The position numbers and the translations under genes were made by a program. Positions 7,694 to 16,870 of a stretch of 64,000 nucleotides of DNA are shown here, piece by piece. Every line of letters begins with the position of its first letter. The stretch's first letter is position 1. Location: positions 124,001-188,000 of the forward strand of contig NZ_FOAX01000001.1 of NCBI RefSeq assembly GCF_900109775.1, in the 5' to 3' direction. Source of the DNA: Pseudoxanthomonas sp. GM95 (GTDB lineage Bacteria > Pseudomonadota > Gammaproteobacteria > Xanthomonadales > Xanthomonadaceae). The notes under the pieces are model-generated. The model worked only from the letters and a program-made list of their open reading frames with translations, ran no database searches and had not been told where the DNA came from.

Positions 7694-9388
7694 TCAGCCC
7701 GCGCGCAGGCGCTGGAACAGTTCGGCTTTCTCCAGGTTTTCCGCCGCTTCGGCGCGACGGGCGCGGTATTCGAACGTGCCGGCGGCCACGCCGCGCTCGG
7801 AGACCACGATCCGGTGCGGGATGCCGATCAGCTCGATATCGGCAAACATCTGGCCGGGGCGCAGGCCGCGGTCGTCCAGCGCCGCATCGAAACCGGCCGC
7901 CTGCAGTTCGGCCAGCAGCGACTGCGCCGCTTCGATCACCGCCGGGTCCTGCTTGGGATTGATCAGGCACACCGCGACCTGCCACGGCGCCATCGCGTCG
8001 GGCCAGATGATGCCGTTGGCATCGTGGTTCTGTTCGATGGCCGCCGCGACGATGCGCGACACGCCGATGCCATAACAGCCCATCGACATGACCTGCGCCT
8101 TGCCGTTTTCATCCAGCACGGTGGCCTTGAGGGCTTCGGCATATTTGCGGCCGAGCTGGAAAATATGCCCGACCTCGATGCCGCGGGCGAGTTTGATTTC
8201 GCCACCATCGGCGGCGCGCTCGCCCTCGATGACATTGCGGATATCGGCCACGTCGGCTTCGGGCAGGTCACGGCCCCAGTTGACGCCGGCAATATGGAAA
8301 CCGGCCTCGTTGGCGCCGACGACAAAATCGGCCATCGCCGCCACGTCGCGATCGGCGACCACGCGGATCGGCTTCTTCGCATTCAACGGACCGAGGAAAC
8401 CCGGCAGGCTGCCGAGGTGATCGACCAGCTCGGCTTCAGTGGCCATGCGGTAATCGGCCATGCCGGCGACCTTGGCCAGCTTGATCTCGTTGACTGCGTG
8501 GTCGCCACGCACCAGCACCAGCACGAAACCGGCCGGGGTCATGGTCGCCACCGACTTGACCGTGCGCTGCAGGGCGATGCCCATCAGCTCGGCCACCGCT
8601 TCGCAGGTCTTCTGCGTGGGCGTGTCGATCTTGCGCAGCGCTTCGGCCGGGGCTGGGCGCGGCGCGGGATCGGCGGCCACGGCCGCTTCGACATTGGCCG
8701 CGTAGTCAGAGCCGGTGGAGAACGCCAGCGCGTCCTCGCCCGACTTGGCCAGCACGTGGAATTCCTGCGAGGCATCACCGCCGATGGCGCCGGTATCGGC
8801 CAGCACCGAGCGGAACTCCAGCCCCAGACGGGTGAAGATGCGCGTGTAGGCCGCATGCATGTTGCGGTATTCGCGCGCCAGGTCGTCATGGCCCAGGTGG
8901 AACGAGTAGGCGTCCTTCATCAGGAACTCGCGCGCGCGCATCACGCCGAAACGCGGGCGGATCTCGTCGCGGAACTTGGTGTTGATCTGGTAGAAGTTCA
9001 CCGGCAGCTGCTTGTAGCTGGACAGCTCGTTACGGGCGAAATCGGTGACCACTTCCTCGGCGGTGGGCGAGTAGCAGAACTCCTGCTCCTTGCGATCCTT
9101 CACCTTGAGCAGCTGCGGGCCGAACTTCTCCCAGCGGCCGGTTTCTTCCCACAGCTCGCGCGGCTGGATCGTCGGCATCAGCATCTCGACCGCGCCGGCG
9201 CGGTTCATTTCCTCGCGGACGATGGCCTCGACCTTGCGCAGCACGCGCAGGCCCAGCGGCGCCCAGGTGTACAGGCCCGAGGCGAGCTTGCGGATCATGC
9301 CGGCACGCAGCATCAGCTGGTGGCTGACCAGCTCGGCGTCGGCGGGGGTTTCCTTGGTGGTGCGGAGGTGGAACTGCGACAGGCGCAT
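7694..9388 (-). CDS. proS: Prolyl-tRNA synthetase, bacterial type
   Basis: Encodes 564 residues, close to the 572 of E. coli ProS. The protein begins [19 protein letters not shown], like other bacterial enzymes, so the ATG at 9388 was chosen over an upstream one that adds ten unrelated residues. Class II motifs are visible (for example the motif 2 region [20 protein letters not shown]). The editing (INS) domain fills the middle, and a C-terminal anticodon-binding domain contains [18 protein letters not shown]. It charges tRNA-Pro in the cytoplasm. It is followed by its own terminator. Confidence 0.95.
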   Translation of the reverse strand: MRLSQFHLRTTKETPADAELVSHQLMLRAGMIRKLASGLYTWAPLGLRVLRKVEAIVREEMNRAGAVEMLMPTIQPRELWEETGRWEKFGPQLLKVKDRKEQEFCYSPTAEEVVTDFARNELSSYKQLPVNFYQINTKFRDEIRPRFGVMRAREFLMKDAYSFHLGHDDLAREYRNMHAAYTRIFTRLGLEFRSVLADTGAIGGDASQEFHVLAKSGEDALAFSTGSDYAANVEAAVAADPAPRPAPAEALRKIDTPTQKTCEAVAELMGIALQRTVKSVATMTPAGFVLVLVRGDHAVNEIKLAKVAGMADYRMATEAELVDHLGSLPGFLGPLNAKKPIRVVADRDVAAMADFVVGANEAGFHIAGVNWGRDLPEADVADIRNVIEGERAADGGEIKLARGIEVGHIFQLGRKYAEALKATVLDENGKAQVMSMGCYGIGVSRIVAAAIEQNHDANGIIWPDAMAPWQVAVCLINPKQDPAVIEAAQSLLAELQAAGFDAALDDRGLRPGQMFADIELIGIPHRIVVSERGVAAGTFEYRARRAEAAENLEKAELFQRLRAG

Positions 9389-9468
9389 CGTGGGAAATCG
9401 CTGGCGGAAAGCGGGCATTTTGCCAGTTGCCGCGCCCGGGCGTTGGATCGGGTGGTGATCCGGTGGCG

Positions 9469-9732
9469 TCAGCGCTTCACTTCGACGCGGTTTTCGCGGC
9501 CCAGATCGACCGGAATGCGTTCAAACGGCAGGCCCTTGGGCGGCGGGGCATCGGTGATGTGGACGATGCCATCCTGGTCGTGCCAGCGATACAGCGCCGG
9601 GCCTTGGGGGCTGTGTGCTTGACCGGTGGCGGGTTTGCCGGCGTGTTGGGCGATGGGCGACTCGCGGCCGATGGCGAAGTACAGCCCGCCGCCGAGCAGC
9701 AGGCCGGCCATGATCGCCCAGCCCAGGCGCAT
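9469..9732 (-). CDS. Small DUF4124-type exported protein
   Basis: Encodes 87 residues: an N-terminal hydrophobic segment ([16 protein letters not shown]) and a short DUF4124 core [20 protein letters not shown]4124 proteins are periplasmic or membrane-anchored and of unknown role; the domain is a small beta unit named for a Y/W-x-D-xxG-xxH/Y-DxPP pattern. It starts four bases after the stop of the neighbouring DUF4124 gene, so the pair is probably one transcript. Confidence 0.7.
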   Translation of the reverse strand: MRLGWAIMAGLLLGGGLYFAIGRESPIAQHAGKPATGQAHSPQGPALYRWHDQDGIVHITDAPPPKGLPFERIPVDLGRENRVEVKR

Positions 9733-9736
9733 GGTG

Positions 9737-10147
9737 TTAGTTGCGCGGCGCGGCGCCGGCCGGAGCCGCCGGGGTGCAGTAGGCCTTGACCGCGGCATCG
9801 GCCAGGTCGCGCTGGCCGGCGCGCTCGCTGTCGCTCAGCACCGCGCCGGGCTTGCCGTCGGCGCCCATCTGCCGCACCGGGGCGGAGTTGGCGAGGATCT
9901 TCTGGTTGAGCCGGGCGCTGGAGCACTGCGCGTTCTCGGCCGGGGCGGCCTGCGCGGTCGCCGGGGCGCTGCCGCGGGCCATCGCGTCGGCGGCGTTGAT
10001 CTGCTTGCCTTCCAGGTTGGACTTGGGCGGTGGCACGTCCGAGTAGTGGGTCACGCCCTGGGCGTCCTTCCACTGGTACATGCTCTGGGCGCAGGCCAGC
10101 GGGGAGGCCAGCAGGGCCGAGAGGATCAAGCAGGTGGACAGGCGCAT
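9737..10147 (-). CDS. DUF4124 domain-containing exported protein
   Basis: Encodes 136 residues with a clear signal peptide (MRLSTCLILSALLASPLACAQ) and the DUF4124 core YQWKDAQGVTHYSDVPPP directly after cleavage. A less conserved tail with two cysteines and an Ala-rich end follows. The ATG at 10147 was chosen because it starts the signal peptide and has GGAG seven bases upstream; further ATGs lie upstream. It is paralogous to the next gene downstream. Function is unknown; periplasmic location is inferred from the signal. Confidence 0.75.
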   Translation of the reverse strand: MRLSTCLILSALLASPLACAQSMYQWKDAQGVTHYSDVPPPKSNLEGKQINAADAMARGSAPATAQAAPAENAQCSSARLNQKILANSAPVRQMGADGKPGAVLSDSERAGQRDLADAAVKAYCTPAAPAGAAPRN

Positions 10148-10274
10148 GGACGGGCTCCGCATCAGATGTCGCATCGGCGCCGATTGCAGCACCCCGGCCG
10201 GTTGGAGGCAAGCTGGAATCGTTGTCGCGCCTGCACCCCCCGCCTTCGGCCCTTGGCGAGGCTAAACTGACGCA

Positions 10275-11051
10275 ATGAGCGAGCTTCCCCAGCCCAAGCG
10301 GGCCCGCGGCATGTATTTGCTGCCCAATCTGTTCACCACCGCCGGGCTGTTTTCCGGCTTCTACGCGATCATCGCCGCGTCCAATGGCGAATTCGTGTCC
10401 GCGGCGATTGCCGTGTTCGTGGCCGGCCTGATGGACGGCGTGGATGGGCGCGTGGCGCGCCTGACCGGCACCAGCAGCGAGTTCGGCGTGCAGTACGACT
10501 CGCTGGCCGACCTGGTCAGCTTCGGCCTGGCCCCGGCGCTGGTGATGTACTACTGGTCGCTGTCCTCCCTGAAGCTCGATGGCGAGACCGTCGGCCGGGT
10601 CGGCTGGGCGGTGGCCTTCCTGTATGCGGCCTGCGCGGCGCTGCGCCTGGCGCGCTTCAACACCCAGGTGGGCGTGGTCGACAAGCGCTGGTTCATCGGC
10701 CTGGCCAGCCCGGCCGCGGCGGGGCTGATGATGTCCTTCGTCTGGGCGTTCTCCGACGGCAAGCTGGACTGGACCGGCGAGCAGCTGCGCTACGTGGCGC
10801 TGGGCGTCACCATCGTGGCCGCGCTGCTGATGGTCAGCCGGATCCGCTTCTGGAGCTTCAAGGGCACCGGCAAGGGCGGGGCCAAGGCCGATCGCGTGCC
10901 GTTCCTGCTGGTGGTGCTGGTGCCGGTGGTGATCGCGATCCTGGTGATCGATCGCCCGCGCACGCTGCTGGTCGTGGGCGTGCTGTACGCGCTGTCCGGG
11001 CCGGCCATGGCGCTGTGGAACCGCTGGAGCCGCAAGGGCGCGGTGGCATGA
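10275..11051 (+). CDS. pssA: CDP-diacylglycerol--serine O-phosphatidyltransferase
   Basis: Encodes 258 residues of a membrane-embedded CDP-alcohol phosphatidyltransferase. The signature D-G-x2-A-R-x8-G-x3-D-x3-D is complete at residues 57-79 (DGRVARL...GVQYDSLAD), with D75 and D79 as metal and catalytic residues. It makes phosphatidylserine, the precursor of phosphatidylethanolamine. About eight hydrophobic helices are visible. The type is the integral-membrane enzyme of Bacillus and xanthomonads, not the PLD-like E. coli form. The stop overlaps the next start (ATGA). Confidence 0.88.
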   Translation: MSELPQPKRARGMYLLPNLFTTAGLFSGFYAIIAASNGEFVSAAIAVFVAGLMDGVDGRVARLTGTSSEFGVQYDSLADLVSFGLAPALVMYYWSLSSLKLDGETVGRVGWAVAFLYAACAALRLARFNTQVGVVDKRWFIGLASPAAAGLMMSFVWAFSDGKLDWTGEQLRYVALGVTIVAALLMVSRIRFWSFKGTGKGGAKADRVPFLLVVLVPVVIAILVIDRPRTLLVVGVLYALSGPAMALWNRWSRKGAVA

Positions 11052-11491
11052 GTCTGGACGGCGGCCCGCTCTGGACCGAGGAACAGCACGGCTGGCTGCA
11101 GGCGCTGGGCCACACGGTCTGGGTGCCGGGCAGCCTGCCGGTTGCTGAAAGCGCTGCGCCGCCGATGCGCGCGGCCGAGCCGCGTCCCGCCCGTCCCCTG
11201 CCGCTGCCGCGCGAATCGGCGCCGCCCGTCGCCCGGCGTCCCGCACCGCCTGCGCCGGTCGAAGCGCAGGCCGAGGCCCCGCGTCGTCCGGCACCGCCAC
11301 GTCGCGCCGGGGCGCGTCTGCACGACACCCTGCATTTCGAAGTGATCCGCGCCTCGGGCCTGAACCCGAATGCGCCCGACGCCGCGGCGATCATCGCCAG
11401 CTGGCCGGCGGCGGCCGAGCTGCGCGGCAATCCGGCCGCCAAGCGCGCGCTGTGGCCGCGCCTGCGCGCGTTGCGCAAGGCGCCGCAATGA
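11048..11491 (+). CDS. holD: Probable DNA polymerase III psi subunit
   Basis: Encodes 147 residues. Similarity to HolD lies at both ends: an N-terminal stretch EEQHGWLQALGHTVW resembles the E. coli clamp-loader-binding segment (recalled as RRDWQLQQLGITQW). A C-terminal RGNPAAKRALWPRL resembles RANPTARAALWQQI. The middle (about residues 35-90) is a Pro/Ala/Arg-rich linker that would explain why the family is easily missed. In E. coli holD lies just upstream of rimI, as here, and its partner holC is also in this window. Psi links chi (single-strand-binding contact) to the clamp loader. The comparison is from memory, so the call is probable rather than certain. Confidence 0.6.
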   Translation: MSLDGGPLWTEEQHGWLQALGHTVWVPGSLPVAESAAPPMRAAEPRPARPLPLPRESAPPVARRPAPPAPVEAQAEAPRRPAPPRRAGARLHDTLHFEVIRASGLNPNAPDAAAIIASWPAAAELRGNPAAKRALWPRLRALRKAPQ

Positions 11492-11991
11492 GCGCACTGC
11501 AGTCCGATGCCGGCTTCGTCGCCACCTTGCGCCCGATGCGCGAGGCGGACCTGGACGAGGTCATGGCGATCGAACTGCGCGCCTATCCGTTCCCGTGGAC
11601 GCGCGGGATCTTCCGCGACTGCCTGACCGCCGGATATCCGGCCTGGCTGCTGCTGGAGCGCGGCCTGCCGATCGGCTACGGCGTGGTCAGCGTGGCCGTG
11701 GACGAGGCCCACATCCTCAACGTCTGCGTGGCGCCCGAGCGCCAGGGCCGCGGCCTGGGCCGCTACCTGCTGCGGGCGCTGGTGCAGGGCGCCCGCGACC
11801 GAAAAGCCGAGCGCGTGTTCCTGGAAGTGCGGCCGTCCAATCCGCACGCCATCGCGCTGTATCACAGCGAAGGCTTCAACGAGATCGGCCGGCGCCCGCG
11901 TTACTACCCGTCGCACGACGGCCGCGAGGACGCGATCGTGATGGCGATCGAATTGGTCGACGGCGAGATCGACCGGATGCCGCCGCTGTAA
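11488..11991 (+). CDS. rimI: Ribosomal-protein-alanine N-acetyltransferase
   Basis: Encodes 167 residues of a GNAT-fold acetyltransferase. The acetyl-CoA loop is VCVAPERQGRGLGRYLL and the family-typical region EVRPSNPHAIALYHSEGF follows. RimI acetylates the N-terminal alanine of ribosomal protein S18. The start ATG overlaps the stop of the upstream gene (ATGA), giving a pssA-holD-rimI unit. Only the left arm of a typical terminator (AAAAAAGGCCGGC) remains after the stop, next to a low-GC stretch. Confidence 0.88.
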   Translation: MSALQSDAGFVATLRPMREADLDEVMAIELRAYPFPWTRGIFRDCLTAGYPAWLLLERGLPIGYGVVSVAVDEAHILNVCVAPERQGRGLGRYLLRALVQGARDRKAERVFLEVRPSNPHAIALYHSEGFNEIGRRPRYYPSHDGREDAIVMAIELVDGEIDRMPPL

Positions 11992-12079
11992 GCGCAGTAA
12001 AAAAGGCCGGCGTCAGAGTGCGGTTTTTGTTCCGGGCTACATGTTGAGTAAACCAATAAATCATTCGAGGAACGCATGA

Positions 12080-12448
12080 ATGAACGGTCCTGCGCGGCTT
12101 GTGTTTTTGATGGCTGTTTTTTTCGTTCCGATGTCAGCGGGTTACGCGGCGACTTGGCAAATCTGCCGCTTGCACGTGCAGATCCAAGCAATTCGCGAAC
12201 AGCCTACTCCAATGCTCAAAGCGCGGGTTTTACAGGTCAATGCGGGGCCAGCTGTGACTGAATGTCCAGCCGTTGGTCAGGTGATTGACTTCATCCCTGA
12301 GAGTGCTGACTACCAGAGCACATTGCCACGAAATCGATGGCCAAAACCTGGGCAACAGGTGCGGATGCGCTACCAATATCTCGATGGCACCTGCAAAAAC
12401 GACGGAGATCCGAAGGCTTGTCGGATCCGCCATTATCCGGTGGAGTGA
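12080..12448 (+). CDS. Small exported protein of unknown function
   Basis: Encodes 122 residues. A signal peptide (MNGPARLVFLMAVFFVPMSA) is followed by a ~100-residue domain with cysteines in TWQICRL, VTECPAV, DGTCKND and KACRIRHYP, probably forming two disulfides in the periplasm. A GAGG precedes the ATG; a second ATG four bases earlier is in another frame. GC content is visibly lower than in the flanking genes. I recognise no family with a known role. Confidence 0.65.
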   Translation: MNGPARLVFLMAVFFVPMSAGYAATWQICRLHVQIQAIREQPTPMLKARVLQVNAGPAVTECPAVGQVIDFIPESADYQSTLPRNRWPKPGQQVRMRYQYLDGTCKNDGDPKACRIRHYPVE

Positions 12449-12487
12449 GAACGACGCAGGCGGGCAGACGCACCTGTTTCACCGGCA

Positions 12488-13276
12488 TCAAGCGAGCCGC
12501 AGGACGACTACGCCTATCGCGATCACGCCGGCGGCGGCGAGCCGGCGACGCGGCGGACGTTCCTTCAGCAGCAATGCCGAGATCCCCAGGCCGAACAGGA
12601 TCGCGCTTTCGCGCAATGCCGCGACTAGCGCGACCGGCGCCTGGGTCATCGCCCACAGCGCCAGGCTGTAGGACAGCAGCGTGCCGATGCCGCCAGCCAT
12701 CCCGCGCCCGGCGTTGGCCCGCAGCTGGGCAACGAAACGCGCGCGCTGGGCGATCAGGGCCCAGCCCAGCAGCGGCAGTGCGGTCAGCGCGAACAGCCAC
12801 AGCGTGTAGCTCAGCGCGTGGCCGGAGCGGCGCGCGCCGGCCGCATCCAGCAAGGTGTAGCTGGCGATGATCGCGGCGTTGAACAGTGGCAGCGCGGCGT
12901 GGTGCAGGCGGCCGCTTCCCAGTGCCATCGCCAGCACGCCGAGGCAGACCACGGCGATGCCGATCCAGGCCAGCGTGCCGAGATGTTCGCCCAGCCACAG
13001 TGCGCCGACGACGGCGACCAGCAATGGCGCCGCGCCGCGCATCAGGGGGTAGGCCTGGCTCATGTCCGCGACCTGGTAACAGCGCGCCACCAGGGCAAAG
13101 TACAGCGCCTGCAGCAGCGGCGAGACGATCAGGAACGGCCAGCTCGCCGCGTCCGGTGGCGGCAAAAAGGGCAGCACGCACGCGGCGATCAACGCGGCGA
13201 AGCCGCTGACCAGCACCGTGGTCATCAGCTTGTCCGGCGCGCCCTTGACGATCGCGTTCCAGCTCGCGTGCATCAA
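12488..13276 (-). CDS. EamA/DMT family transporter, N-terminus cut by a nonsense codon
   Basis: Encodes at most 262 residues with eight to nine hydrophobic segments and two EamA repeats (MHASWNAIVKG near the start, YTLLDAAGARRSGHAL at mid-length). In the same frame, upstream codons read MPLSIF, then TGA (13297-13295), then LVLFAALMHASWN, a natural first helix. The original start is therefore probably ATG 13315, with its seventh codon turned into a stop. Translation might restart at ATG 13276 or TTG 13279, but no ribosome site is obvious there and part of helix 1 would be lost. It could be a recent pseudogene. Substrate is unknown. Confidence 0.65.
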   Translation of the reverse strand: MMHASWNAIVKGAPDKLMTTVLVSGFAALIAACVLPFLPPPDAASWPFLIVSPLLQALYFALVARCYQVADMSQAYPLMRGAAPLLVAVVGALWLGEHLGTLAWIGIAVVCLGVLAMALGSGRLHHAALPLFNAAIIASYTLLDAAGARRSGHALSYTLWLFALTALPLLGWALIAQRARFVAQLRANAGRGMAGGIGTLLSYSLALWAMTQAPVALVAALRESAILFGLGISALLLKERPPRRRLAAAGVIAIGVVVLRLA

Positions 13277-13357
13277 CGCGGCGAACAGGACCAGTCAGAA
13301 GATGCTGAGCGGCATGGGCGAGTTCGGAGGCGGCGGACGAAAGACTGCGAATGCGTG

Positions 13358-13427
13358 TGTGGGAGCGGCTTCAGCAGCGATGGCGCTTTATCGGGAAAGC
13401 TTCATCGCCACTGAAGTGGCTCCCACA
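13358..13427. repeat. 70-bp REP-like imperfect palindrome, copy A
   Basis: Two 25-base arms beginning tgtgggagcggcttcag and ending ctgaagtggctcccaca surround a ~20-base loop. Its size and arms match the element at 22206-22275. It lies between valS and the EamA gene. Paired inverted REP units of this kind (REPINs) are common in Stenotrophomonas and related genera. Confidence 0.75.
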
Positions 13428-13470
13428 ACAGCGACAGCGACGATGGCGATCGTCGCTGCCAGGACAGGCC

Positions 13471-16299
13471 TTACAGCTTGGCGCGCTGTTCCTGCAGGGC
13501 GGTCAGCTGCGTGGTCCAGTCGACCAGTCGGGCCCGTTCCTGCTCAACCACGGCCGGCGGCACCTTGTCGCTGAACTTGGCCAGCTTGGTCTCGCTCTTT
13601 TCGCGTTCGCTGGCGACCTTGGCGATCTCCTTGTCCAGGCGCGCGCGCTCGGCGTCCAGGTCGACCAGGCCTTCCAGCGGCACCAGCAGGCGCAGCTCGC
13701 CGACCACGGCTGCGGCCGAGGCGGGTGCCTCGTTGCCATCGAGCCAGGTGATCGATTCCAGCTTGAGTAGCGACTGCAGCTGCGAGGCGAAACGTGCCAC
13801 GCGCGGCTTGTCGTTGCCGCCGCCGCCCTGCAGCAGCAGCGCGACCGACTTGCCCGGCGATACGCCCAGTTCGCTGCGCACGCGACGCAGCGCGCTGACC
13901 ATGGACTTGAGCCATTCCACGTCGGCTTCGGCCTGGGCGTAGGCGCCGGCGTCCAGCGTCTCGGCGGTCGGATAGGCCTGCAACGAGATGCTGGCCGCAT
14001 CCACACCCACGCGCGGGGCGACCTGCTGCCACAGTTCCTCGGTGACGAACGGGGTCAGCGGATGCAGCAGGCGCAGCAGCTGCTCCAGCACGTAAAGCAG
14101 AGTGTGGCGGGTGCTGTCGGCGGCCGCGGCATCGGTGCCGTTGAGCGCCGGCTTGGCCAGCTCGACGAACCAGTCGCAGAACTGGTTCCAGGCGAATTCG
14201 TACAGCGCCTGCGAGAGCAGGTCGAAGCGGTAGGCGGCGAAGTGGTTCGCCGCTTCCTCGCTGACGCGCGCCAGACCGGCCAGGATCCACTTCTCCGCGT
14301 CGGTCACCGGCGTCGGCGCGCCGCTGAAGCGCGCGCCATCGGTGTTCATCAGCACGAAACGGGTGGCGTTCCACAGCTTGTTGCAGAAATTCTTGTAGCC
14401 CTCGGCACGGGCGAGGTCGAACTTGATGTCGCGGCCGTGGCTGGCCAGCGCCGCGATGGTGAAGCGCAGCGCGTCGGCGCCATGCGCGGCGATGCCGTCC
14501 GGGAATTCCTTGCGCGTGGCGCGCTCGATCTTCTCGGCCATCTTGGGCTGCATCAGGCCGCCGGTGCGCTTGGCGACCAGGTCGTCCAGGCTGATGCCGT
14601 CGATGATGTCCAGCGGGTCCAGCACGTTGCCCTTGGACTTGGACATCTTCTGGCCCTGCGCATCGCGGATCAGGCCGGTGATGTAGACGTCCTTGAACGG
14701 CACCTGCCCGGTGAAGCTGTCGGTGGCCATGACCATGCGCGCCACCCAGAAGAAGATGATGTCAAAGCCGGTGACCAGCACGTCCGAGGGCAGGTAACGG
14801 CCGAAGCCGCGCTCTTCCATCGCGGCCTCGTTCGGCCAGCCCAGGGTGGAGAACGGCCACAGCTGCGAGGAGAACCAGGTCTCCAGCACGTCGCTGTCCT
14901 GGGTCAGCACCACGTCATCGGCGATGCCGTGTTCGACGCGCACCTGCGCTTCGTCGCGGCCGACATAGCACTTGCCGGCCTCGTCGTACCACGCCGGGAT
15001 GCGATGGCCCCACCACAGCTGGCGGCTGATGCACCAGTCCTGGATGTTCTCCATCCAGTGGCGGTAGGTGTTGATCCAGTTCGGCGGGACGAACTGGATG
15101 TCGCCCTGCTCGAAGCGCTCCAGGCCGCGCTTGGCCAGGCCGTCCATCTTCACGAACCACTGGTCGGTCAGGTACGGCTCGATCACCTGGCCGGTGCGGT
15201 CGCCACGCGGCACCTGCAGCTTGTGCGGCTTGGTTTCGACCAGCAGCTCCAGCGCTTCCAGATCGGCCAGCACTTCCTTGCGCGCCACGTAACGATCCAG
15301 GCCCTGGTATTTGTGCGGGGCGTTGTCGTTGAGCGTGGCGGTGGTGGTGAACAGGTTGATCATAGGCAGGTCGTGCCGCACGCCCACCTGGTAGTCGTTG
15401 AAATCGTGCGCCGGCGTCACCTTGACCACGCCGGTGCCGAACGCGCGGTCCACGTAATCGTCGGCGATCACCGGAATCGTGCGGCTGCTCAGCGGCAGCG
15501 CCACCGATTTGCCGATCAGCGCCGCATAGCGCGGGTCTTCCGGATGGACCATCGCGGCGGTGTCGCCGAGCATGGTCTCCGGGCGCGTGGTCGCCACGAC
15601 CAGGTAATCGCGCACCTCGCGCAGGATCTCGTTGCCGTCGGCATCGTGCTCGACGTGCTCGTAGGTCACGCCATCGGCCAGCGGATAGCGGATCGACCAC
15701 AGGAAACCGTCTTCCTCGACGTTCTCCACTTCCAGGTCGGAGATCGCCGTCTTCAGCACCGGATCCCAGTTGACCAGGCGCTGGCCGCGGTAGATCAGGC
15801 CCTGCTCGAACCAGCGGATGAAGGCTTCATTGACCGCTTCGGACGGCTGCGGGTCCATGGTGAAGGTGCTGCGCGACCAGTCGCCCGAGGCGCCCAGCCG
15901 GCGCATCTGGCGCTCGATGGTGTCGCCGGATTGCGCCTTCCATTCCCACACCTTGTTGATGAAGCCTTCGCGGCCCAGCGAATCGCGGGTCTCGCCCTTG
16001 CCCTCGGCCGCCATGTTGCGGGTCACCACCATCTCGGTGGCGATGCCGGCGTGGTCGGTGCCCATCTGCCACAGCGTGTCGTAGCCGCGCATGCGGTGGT
16101 AGCGCACCAGCGCGTCCATCAGCGTGTGCTGGAAGGCGTGGCCCATGTGCAGCGTGCCGGTGACGTTCGGCGGCGGCAGCAGGATGGTGTACGGCGTGCC
16201 GGTGCCGGTCGGCTTGAACGCGCCGCTGCCCTCCCACTGCGCGTACAGGCGCGTTTCGAAGGCTTTCGGGTCGTAGCTGGAGGCGAGCGGTTCGGTCAT
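13471..16299 (-). CDS. valS: Valyl-tRNA synthetase
   Basis: Encodes 942 residues, the usual size for bacterial ValRS. The class I signature HMGH (HIGH) is at residues 51-54 and KMSKS at 551-555. The long connective domain between them is the editing domain that clears threonyl-tRNA. A C-terminal coiled coil (around [24 protein letters not shown]) is typical of this enzyme. It lies in pepA-holC-valS order, as in E. coli, 120 bases after holC. Confidence 0.96.
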   Translation of the reverse strand: MTEPLASSYDPKAFETRLYAQWEGSGAFKPTGTGTPYTILLPPPNVTGTLHMGHAFQHTLMDALVRYHRMRGYDTLWQMGTDHAGIATEMVVTRNMAAEGKGETRDSLGREGFINKVWEWKAQSGDTIERQMRRLGASGDWSRSTFTMDPQPSEAVNEAFIRWFEQGLIYRGQRLVNWDPVLKTAISDLEVENVEEDGFLWSIRYPLADGVTYEHVEHDADGNEILREVRDYLVVATTRPETMLGDTAAMVHPEDPRYAALIGKSVALPLSSRTIPVIADDYVDRAFGTGVVKVTPAHDFNDYQVGVRHDLPMINLFTTTATLNDNAPHKYQGLDRYVARKEVLADLEALELLVETKPHKLQVPRGDRTGQVIEPYLTDQWFVKMDGLAKRGLERFEQGDIQFVPPNWINTYRHWMENIQDWCISRQLWWGHRIPAWYDEAGKCYVGRDEAQVRVEHGIADDVVLTQDSDVLETWFSSQLWPFSTLGWPNEAAMEERGFGRYLPSDVLVTGFDIIFFWVARMVMATDSFTGQVPFKDVYITGLIRDAQGQKMSKSKGNVLDPLDIIDGISLDDLVAKRTGGLMQPKMAEKIERATRKEFPDGIAAHGADALRFTIAALASHGRDIKFDLARAEGYKNFCNKLWNATRFVLMNTDGARFSGAPTPVTDAEKWILAGLARVSEEAANHFAAYRFDLLSQALYEFAWNQFCDWFVELAKPALNGTDAAAADSTRHTLLYVLEQLLRLLHPLTPFVTEELWQQVAPRVGVDAASISLQAYPTAETLDAGAYAQAEADVEWLKSMVSALRRVRSELGVSPGKSVALLLQGGGGNDKPRVARFASQLQSLLKLESITWLDGNEAPASAAAVVGELRLLVPLEGLVDLDAERARLDKEIAKVASEREKSETKLAKFSDKVPPAVVEQERARLVDWTTQLTALQEQRAKL

Positions 16300-16366
16300 G
16301 GCGGTGTGTCGTCTTCGTCGTCGCTGCGTAAGGCAGGGCGCGTGAATGAGATGGGGGCGTGCGATG

Positions 16367-16415
16367 CGATCCCCATGCGGGGATCGCGGGCGTTCCCGCG
16401 CAGGCGGGTACGCTG
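16367..16415. repeat. Palindromic repeats between holC and valS
   Basis: A perfect 9-bp inverted repeat (gcgatcccc, four-base spacer, ggggatcgc; 16367-16388) is followed by a diverged copy of the family cgttcccgcgcaggcggg at 16391-16415. That family also occurs at 39169, 39525 and 52680. It lies in the 120-base space inside the holC-valS unit. Confidence 0.6.
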
Positions 16416-16419
16416 GGGC

Positions 16420-16842
16420 TTACATGTCGTGCTTGTTCACCGCAAAGCCGCGCGCCTGGTACTGGCGCCAGCGCTCGCGCAGCGGTTCGCGCGCGGCCGG
16501 ATCGGCCGGCACCACTTCCAGCACTCGCTCGCAGGTGCCGGCGTAGGCGCCGTCACGCAGGTTGATCGCGAGCGGACGCTGCGGGGTCTCCACGTCCGGG
16601 GTGACGATCAGCACCGGCGTGACTTCGTCCTCGTCGTCGGTGCCGGCGATCTGGTGCGGGATGTAGGCATCGTCCTCGAACGCCCACAGCAGCTCGTCGA
16701 TCTCCTCGGCCTGTTCCAGGTCGCGGGCGAGGATCACGGTGAACTGGCCGGTGCCGTAGCACTTCTTGGTCAGCTCGCAGACCAGGTTGAGCGGCGCTTC
16801 GAGGAAGCGCGGCTTGGCGATCAGATAGAAATCGGCACGCAT
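16420..16842 (-). CDS. holC: DNA polymerase III chi subunit
   Basis: Encodes 140 residues of the HolC family. It begins MRADFYLIAKPRFLEAP and contains the conserved TKKCYGTGQFTVILARD stretch and LLWAFEDDAYIPHQI. Chi binds the C-terminus of single-strand-binding protein and, through psi, the clamp loader. It lies between pepA and valS, the standard location in gammaproteobacteria, 28 bases after the pepA stop. Confidence 0.92.
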   Translation of the reverse strand: MRADFYLIAKPRFLEAPLNLVCELTKKCYGTGQFTVILARDLEQAEEIDELLWAFEDDAYIPHQIAGTDDEDEVTPVLIVTPDVETPQRPLAINLRDGAYAGTCERVLEVVPADPAAREPLRERWRQYQARGFAVNKHDM

Positions 16843-16870
16843 CGGCGAGAGCCGGTCTGGACGCGCGGCC

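Noticed and set aside
12076..12261. A small frame starting four bases before the exported protein gene
   Set aside because: It has no signal peptide or domain, while the overlapping frame from 12080 has a clear signal sequence and paired cysteines.
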